DNA from: Artemisia argyi
Lineage: Eukaryota > Streptophyta > Magnoliopsida > Asterales > Asteraceae
Assembly: GCA_030686995.1 (NCBI GenBank)
Contig: CM060706.1
Span: forward strand, 142,747,505 to 142,811,504
Reading direction: 5' to 3'
DNA length: 64,000 nucleotides
The notes under the pieces are model-generated. The model was not told where the DNA came from. It was given only the letters and a program-made list of their open reading frames with translations, and searched no databases. Shown in pieces: positions 57,533 through 64,000 of this stretch (position 1 is its first letter; each line of letters begins with the position of its first letter). Position numbers and translations under genes: made by a program.

Positions 57533-58105
57533 CTTGCCCTGGCAACTTCACATCCAAGTATCCCTCGGGTAATTGACACAAACCAACTAAGTCGACTAGT
57601 GAGCATTACCCCAACTCGTGGTCACACTCTGGGTCCTTACCGAACGTGGGAAAACAAATGATCGACCAGCCCAAACCCTCAATACGTACTCTACGTAAAC
57701 ATAAATTAACTTCCATATGTTAAATTGAAACAAATTAATAAAAATAGAATAACCTTAATTTTATGGTTGTCTAAAGTATGGTAATTTACTAAGCAATTTG
57801 CTTTAGTTTAAAAGAAGTGATGATATTCTAAGTTTATACATGATTTATTTTGGCATTGCAATTACAATGAGATGTGATATTTTTCTTTTGTTAGTGTTAT
57901 AAAACTTAAATGATATCAGTTATATTTTGATTTTTAAGGATAAGTGTGATGATGATATATTAAGTACATGCATCAAATAAATATGAATCTTTTTAGTTTT
58001 TAGTACCAAAATTCATATCAGTATACAGCATTTTGTAGATCACTCACATAAATGTTGTCCTTCGAATGAATTACATTTTCATGGCCATCCGAAATGGTAC
58101 ACTAG
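57533..58105. other. Intergenic sequence, no gene
   Basis: AT-rich, with no ORF, repeat or motif that I can support. Confidence 0.5.
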
Positions 58106-58111
58106 ACAAAA

Positions 58112-59005
58112 GTGATTTGTCTGATCCGTGTCATTTTAATACCTCTGGTAGAATATGAGTGGAAACCGCCTCGCTGTGATAAATGTAAGGTATTTGGCCA
58201 TACTTTGGTTGAGTGCCCTAAGGTTGTCATACCGAATGCTCAACCTACTATGAATGCAAGTGATGGTTTCCAGCCTGTTTACAATAAGAAGAAGGGAAAG
58301 CAAGTTGCTTTGAATGTGGGTCGAGGAGGTTTTACCAAACCTGTGGTGGGTAAGCATTTTGAATATCAGCCCAAAAAGACTCTTCCTGAATCAAAGAAAG
58401 CTAATGTCAGTAAGAAGAAGGCTTCTGATGTGGCTAGTACGAGTGGAACCAAGATCACTACTTCTAATCAGTTTGATGCTCTTAATATGGATGATACAGA
58501 TGGTTTTGGTAATCCTAAGGTTGTTACTAACAAGGAAGTGGATGCTGGCAGTACGATGGAAGTTGATAATGATGAGTCGGTTAAGACTGGGACTACAGCA
58601 CAAGACCCTCTTGTGTGTGATATGCAAGAACCGCTTGTGAGTGATTCAATAGAAACAATGGAAGTTGGTTCTACTCCTATTGCTGAGAAAATTAGTAAGC
58701 TTGAAGAGCTACTGATCGATAGGAAAGCTATTCTTGTGGATGATGCTGGTCATCCTATTCCGTCTACCTCTGTCACTAAGAGGACTAACCCATTTTCTAA
58801 GGTGGGTGAGGTTGTGGTTTCTGATAGCGATGAGGAAGAGGTTATGAACACGTTCGACGAATCAGCAAATCTTTTTGGTGGTGGTCATGAGCGTGAAGAT
58901 GAGTATGATTATGATGATTATTCGAAGCAAATTGATGATCTTCCATGGGAATTGGATGCTCTTAATGCCTTTTATGGTGTTAATCTCCAAGGTCGTAGGA
59001 AGTAG
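58112..59005 (+). pseudogene. LINE-type ORF1 fragment with CCHC zinc knuckle
   Basis: A 297-codon open frame; its first ATG is probably not the original start. It contains VEYEWKPPRCDKCKVFGH followed by TLVEC: a CX2CX4HX4C knuckle preceded by the YEWKPPRC block typical of plant LINE ORF1 proteins of the DUF4283/zf-CCHC_4 kind. The N-terminal DUF4283 domain is missing, so the copy is 5' truncated. After the knuckle comes a long Lys, Ser, Thr and acidic linker, with an acidic C-terminus (SDSDEEE, YDYDDY) ending in LQGRRK. No endonuclease or reverse transcriptase follows, so it is a partial retroposed copy or a domesticated fragment. The frame is surprisingly free of stops. Confidence 0.65.
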
Positions 59006-59318
59006 TTTATCTTTTGTCAGAGTAACTACTTTTATGTGATTTATGGTTTGTTTTCTTGTTTTGAAAATAGGAAGTATCTTGTTATGTAAGCTCTTCGCCT
59101 ATGTAACGGGCTGAGATATGGGATTCACCAATATCCATTGTACTTAAACGTTTTTTGGAGTAATATATTTACCGGGTCGTTGACCTTTTACCCAAAAAAC
59201 AAACTTGCTAAGCATTTTGCAGAACAAAACCGTAGTGTCATAAGATGGTAGTGTAGTTTGCAAACATACCTTAGGTAATCTCATATAAAGACTTTTAAAG
59301 AGCTTGATATTGATAAAT
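59006..59318 (+). other. 3' flank of the LINE fragment
   Basis: Probable 3'UTR-like sequence of the ORF1 fragment (GTAAGCTCTTCGCCTATGTAACGGG near 59086 resembles plant LINE tails). No gene. Confidence 0.35.
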
Positions 59319-60578
59319 GAATCGAAATAAAAAATAGAGAAACAGGGGGATTGAGATGAACCCATAATAAACTTGATATTGATAAATGAATGGCTTAATG
59401 AATTGTTTACAGCAAACCTAGTCTATATATAAGAGATGAAATGTTGTAACGTTTCATATAAAAGATACAACCCTAAAACTAAACGTTATATCCTAATTAA
59501 TCTGACTAAATAACCGTTTCTATCTAATGGGTTGGTTGGCCCAAAAACAAAACTTGCAGGCTTTATTTTCGACCCATCTTGTTCCCTTTTTGTCTGTGTT
59601 GAATTGCTGTAGCCCTAACAAAAATATGCAGAGCCTTGATTTTGAAAAACAAAGATTAATGGATTATGTTTTCCAACATATTCCTCCCTAATCTATTAAT
59701 CTTTGTTTCTTCTTCAATCCTCTTGTTTCTTGATGCTTTCTTGAATCTTAATCTCTTCTATCGTTTGATACAATTCTGGTTATTCCCACCATCATTGTTG
59801 TGATCTTCCTTAAGTCCAGGTTTGATCATATCTTTTCTTCAAACTCTTGAAACTTGATCTTCATACTTTAAACTTGATATCTCCATGCTTTAAACTTAAT
59901 CTTTGAATCTTATAAACTCTAAAACTTGTTTCTTATCAAAAACCTAATAAGAAAAACTTGAAAAACTTGTTTCGCACTTCGACATCTCTTTCTCTTCAAT
60001 TCTTGAACATGTTTCTTAGTTAACCACCGGGTTGATGGTGTAACTATTCTTTCTTTTCTTCTATGATTTTAAAAGCATCTCTGATCTTGATTGATGATTG
60101 TAAAGACATGTTTTGATATTGTTAGATCCCTTGAAGCTCTGATACCAATGTTCCACAGGTTGTATGGGAGGATTCCAGGATCGAATGATCATAACAATAA
60201 CATGTATTCATCATATAGAATCGAAATAAAAAAATAGAGAAACAGGGGGATTGGGATGAACCCATAATAAACTTGATATTGATGAATGAATGGGTTAATG
60301 AATTGTTTACAGCAAACCTAGTCTATATATAAGAGATGAAACGTTGTAACGTTTCATATAAAAGATACAACCCTAAAACTAAACGTTATATCCTAATTAA
60401 TCTGACTAAATAACCGTTTCTATCTAATGGGTTGGTTGGCCCAAAAACAAAACTTGCAGGCTTTATTTTCGACCCATCTTGTTCCCTTTTTGTCTGTGTT
60501 GAATTGTTGTAGCCCTAACAAAAATATGCAAAGCCTTGATTTTGAAAAACAAAGATTAATGGATTATGTTTTCCAACA
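59319..60578 (-). mobile_element. Element F: TRIM-like LTR retrotransposon
   Basis: The left LTR 59319-59678 (5' truncated) and right LTR 60149-60578 (430 bp, TGTTCCACAG to TTCCAACA) are about 97 percent alike by eye. The interior (59679-60148) is only 470 bp. On the minus strand the primer-binding site TTGGTATCAGAGC directly follows the right LTR, and a polypurine tract (TTAGGGAGGAATA) precedes the left. No coding region. The left TSD cannot be read because the first 70 bp of the left LTR are lost. Confidence 0.8.
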
Positions 60579-60948
60579 CATTCTAGTTAATAACCTTTTA
60601 TGCACATAAATTTTAATAGAACCTTCCATATATTGGTTGCATGATCGATCATTTAATCGCGATGTTGTCAAAGAAATGAAGCGACATAAGCTTTTAAGCA
60701 TGTTCTATATAACCAACAAGTTAATTTGATCCGGATAGTTAGGAGCTATATAATGAAACCTGTTGAACAGCGATATGACAATGTAAACTCAAGTAGGATC
60801 ACTTATGTTAAATTAAAACATGTATTATAACTGTTACAATCTTTCCATCAATTTCTATTCTCTCGTCTAACACAGTTACACCATTGTAACCGGGTAAGAA
60901 ATAGAATGATAAATATCTAAAATACATATAACGATATTCCGAGTTTTT
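60579..60948. other. 3' flank of the SKS gene
   Basis: No gene; contains the presumed 3'UTR of the SKS gene on the minus strand, next to its stop codon at 60949-60951. Confidence 0.4.
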
Positions 60949-63142
60949 CTACTTTGGTGGTGCCAGACCACATCTTAAGGCGTTTTCCGGGATGTCATAC
61001 TCAGTGCGGTAACTATGTTCATCATTCCAAACTTGAAGATACAACTCTTGTCCCAGGTATCGCCTTGGCCAGATTGTAGACCTCAGATTCCACATGCCCT
61101 TATTGTCCAAAGAAACCAATATTGCACTCCATGATTTAGGATATACCTGTCATGAAATTAGAAATCACTTGCTTAACCACAACTGCTAATCAACCATAAC
61201 CAACTTCATATAATTGATACGGAAAGACTATGTTACCTGCACAGTGTGTCTTGTGGTAGCATCGTTCAGATTGTAGAATCTCCTCCTGAGTGTCGAGTTC
61301 CATACACCAGATCCAAAGCTACAAATTTCATATTATTAGTTTTAGTTAACTTTTAGAAAGATGTGAAGAAAAATTAACAGGCTTACCCAACAGTCCAAAA
61401 ATCGGAACCATCAAGATGCCATGATTGAACGGTGTTCTCATTGTTTTGGAAGATGAATTCAACGTAGTCATGAAGATTGAAAGTAAGAACAGATACGCCA
61501 TATATTGGATCGAATGAAGGTGGTGTATCTTTAAGTGAGTTTCGATTGAAGACTCCAGAAATATTATAATAGTCGGCAATCTTTAGTGGAGTACTCGGGT
61601 TAACGTGAGACACTTGATTCACAGTGTATCTAAGCTTGCCGTTAATATTTGCTTCTCCATTAGCCAAAACAATTGTCCTCGTAACTGGGATTGTTCCATA
61701 GTGATATGAACCTTGTGGGTTAGGCCTAGCTGCATTTGCTGTCAAATTCCATCTAAAAATAACAAAAAACAAATTGGTAAGTGTAAGATCGTAGATTTTG
61801 TCTCATATGTAAAATCAAGAAAATGCTGTACCTGATTGTTCTGGCATGTTTCATTGACCAGTGAATTTCATAGGTGGGACCAACAGGCAACGGCAAAGAA
61901 GCTTTGGTGACGGAGCCATCATAATGGAGAATTCCAGTAGCAGTGAGAGTGGGCTTGGTAAAACGAGTTGAAGCGACAATGAAATAGTCCTTAACAGGAG
62001 CATGTAGTTTTACCAAGAAAGAAGCAGATTGACCAACATGAAGGTCAAATGATTCATACACTTCTTGCAATGTATGTGATCCTTCTGTCTCAACTAATGT
62101 TAGTGTATGGCCTTGGATCCTAAAGTTAACCGAAGTCGTCAAAGCCACATTCGACACCCTAAACATGTACAATTGACCTGAAACACAACAAATTAAACAG
62201 GAATTGGTTAACCATACTTTTAAACATGAATTCATCAGTGGATTAGTAATTAAAAATCAAGTACCTCCCAGAGCAGTAAAAGACGTCGAGGAAGGAAGTC
62301 CATTAATGAGGAGACCATCAGCCATAGGAAGCTTTATCCCAGAATCCAGTGTTCGTGCTAGCACCTGAAAGATAATATAAAACTCGATTAACTATTTGTC
62401 TAAAATATATACACTACTTAATGTGTTAATACCGGAGACTACAAACCGTGTGATCAGACTTCCACCAGTCACTAATGAGTATATTGAATTCCTCAACTGG
62501 TTTCAGATATGGGACAAAAATGACGGCCCTTGCACGGATAATAAGTGCTCCAAAACCACCAGCAGCTCTATGCATTTTGGTTGAAGGGAAGTAAGAGTAT
62601 GTTCCTATCTGATCTTTCATTTGCATTTGGTAAGTCCAGTTTGTGTTTGGTGGGATAGGGCAGTTTGTCCCCAACACGCCGTCTTGCCATGGAGCCTTTC
62701 TCTGCTTAACGCCATTCCTGTTCCACAATTATTACCGTATTAGACATATACCCAAAATACACAAAATAAAATTTTATTGTGCATGTTTAAAACACTCACC
62801 ATGTGATAAGAAAGGGCTCGTTAAGCTTATTAATGACATTGACAATTACATTGTCGTTGGTGATAGCGTCAATGGTCGGGGCTGGGAATTGTCCATTGAT
62901 AAGTATACCCTAAAACAATTGTACACACGAAGATATTGTTAGTTTTAAATTAAGATGTACTTCATAATATTCAAGATTTGTGTTGACTATATTACCCTTT
63001 GTGGAACACCAAGGGGAGAAATTTGTCCATATGTAACTTCAAAAGTAAAAAATCTGTATGGGTCTTCAGCCTTCACACAGAAGACACAAAGCCAAGCCAA
63101 AAATCCAAGATAAAACGGTAGGAAGATGGCTTGGTTCATCAT
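60949..63142 (-). CDS. SKU5-similar (SKS) multicopper-oxidase-like protein, pollen type (complete, 8 exons)
   Basis: Coding exons on the minus strand: 62996-63142, 62800-62909, 62447-62717, 62265-62364, 61832-62177, 61387-61752, 61237-61318, 60949-61146. All borders are GT-AG and the join gives 539 residues without a stop, the family length. Residues 1-25 are a signal peptide ending near VKA/EDPYRF. The domains are three cupredoxin folds: [78 protein letters not shown] and [15 protein letters not shown]. The HWHG copper ligands of laccases and ascorbate oxidases are replaced by WNGVKQ, so oxidase activity is not expected. Relatives (SKS11-14, NTP303, Bp10) are secreted or wall proteins of pollen and pollen tubes. 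I chose the first of two adjacent ATGs. Confidence 0.93.
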
Positions 63143-63173
63143 GTCGAAGTATGTCCTTCCGAGTTTCTAATAT

Positions 63174-63319
63174 CTGTACATGCAAAAGAATAGATTAAGA
63201 AAAACTAACCATGGAAAACCAATAAATAGTTGTATATATATGCCCATATATGCATGAAATGCGTCCATGCAAAAACTAAACATCAAACCCGGCCCATATA
63301 TGTGAAATCAAACACTTAC
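63174..63319 (-). other. 5'UTR intron of the SKS gene (inferred)
   Basis: On the minus strand TTTC|GTAAGTGTTTG at 63319 and TGTACAG| at 63174 make a consensus intron of 146 bp between the TATA-proximal leader and the start codon region. Confidence 0.6.
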
Positions 63320-63420
63320 GAAATCGAAAGAGGTCGTTGATGAGAATGAAACTCCTCAAATTCGAAGTTTGAGGAAAAGAACAAGATGAGAGTGTGATGA
63401 TTGGAGACAAGTCCATAGGA

Positions 63421-63432
63421 CTATTTATATAG
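63421..63432 (-). promoter_or_regulatory. TATA box of the SKS gene
   Basis: The minus strand reads CTATATAAATAG. It is followed by a CT-rich leader (CATCACACTCTCATCTTG) and the inferred 5'UTR intron, so transcription should start near 63395. Confidence 0.7.
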
Positions 63433-64000
63433 AAAGACAAGACCAGAAACATAACATCGATTAAGGGTCGTGGTAACATGGGATCGATTTTGAATATAGA
63501 ATCGAGATCCATTGTCCCGTACTTGAAGGTGGTCATTAATTATGGATCAATTTCAAATTGTGGAGATCTATTTGACCTCAATTAAGCAATAATAAAATGT
63601 GACACTTGGTAAGCCAGCCTGCATATTGTGCTTGACTGCTTGAGTTAGTGTTTTTGCAAATAGAGTGACACCCTAAAATGTCGCAGTGGAGAATGGATCC
63701 ATCATAAATGCGTTTGAAATATTTTATCATATATGTTTGTTTATATAATATGATGATCTGAAACTGAAGAATTTAATAGGGTTTATGCGAATTGCACATG
63801 CATGGCAACCCCTCAATTTTAGCGCCAAACCAAGTGAAAATTCAAATTGTAAAAATGTGACACATTCTTACTATTTTTGTTAGTTTATATTACTACATTC
63901 CCTATTTTATTTTTGCTGTTGTAAATATACTTATACTTTGATTCACTTATATTATTGTGTATTTGTCATCCAACAAAATATGTTACATAGAAGTGCAATT
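63433..64000. other. SKS promoter and intergenic region
   Basis: AT-rich, no gene. I see no motif that I can tie to pollen expression. Confidence 0.4.

Overview
This is a plant nuclear window. Genes carry canonical GT-AG introns, and most of the sequence is LTR retrotransposons, MITEs and Helitron-like elements. The two intact genes (ATG101 and an SKU5-similar protein) and the element types point to a eudicot with a repeat-rich genome. An asterid or Asteraceae source is a guess that the sequence does not prove. All boundaries come from reading the sequence by eye: target-site duplications (TSDs), TG...CA ends, primer-binding sites, polypurine tracts and splice sites.

Left and centre (1-44390): a patatin-like phospholipase pseudogene on the minus strand has been blown apart. 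Its C-terminal part lies at about 1975-2544, a 15-bp bridge at 41892-41906, and its N-terminal part at 44077-44390. Element A (Ty3/gypsy, Tekay-like, minus strand, 2545-41891, TSD AAAGT) separates the first two. Element E (a small LTR element, 41907-44071, TSD CGTAA) separates the last two. A is itself a nest. Element B (non-autonomous Copia-like, 6003-13993, TSD AGTGA) sits in its integrase region and carries a 193-bp hAT MITE in one LTR. A minus-strand Helitron end lies in its integrase remnant at 14772. Element C (Ty3-like, 18431-39418) sits in its 5' LTR. C's own left LTR was in turn invaded by element D (Athila-like, plus strand, 22096-30085, TSD ATGGT). A five-nucleotide microhomology deletion trimmed the C/A right junction.

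No reverse transcriptase is recognisable in any of the LTR elements: A keeps only integrase/pol C-terminal remnants, B has gag plus an extra open ORF, C has a coiled-coil ORF and gag zinc knuckles, D has gag and protease, and E and F have no coding capacity that I can see. They must have moved with enzymes from elsewhere.

Right third (44391-64000): two adjacent Harbinger-like MITEs share a TAA. Then come three Helitron-like elements (about 45707-48124, 48415-48885 and 54697-56033), with a Stowaway and a MULE-type MITE nested inside two of them. The intact seven-exon ATG101 autophagy gene is at 49743-53118 (minus strand). Tourist and hAT MITEs, a promoter-like direct repeat, a LINE-type ORF1 fragment and a TRIM-like element (59319-60578) follow. 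An intact eight-exon SKS (multicopper-oxidase-like, pollen-type) gene lies at 60949-63142 (minus strand) with a 5'UTR intron and a TATA box.

Most unusual: (i) both LTRs of C contain, antisense to the element, a promoter-like region and a two-exon ORF for a small hydrophobic, probably four-helix membrane protein; (ii) element B has an open 276-codon ORF with its own TATA box and a palindromic array otherwise found next to the LTR promoter; (iii) element D has clustered TGACGGCGTCA palindromes in its LTR promoter and again in its interior; (iv) element E has a perfect TSD but strongly unlike LTRs.
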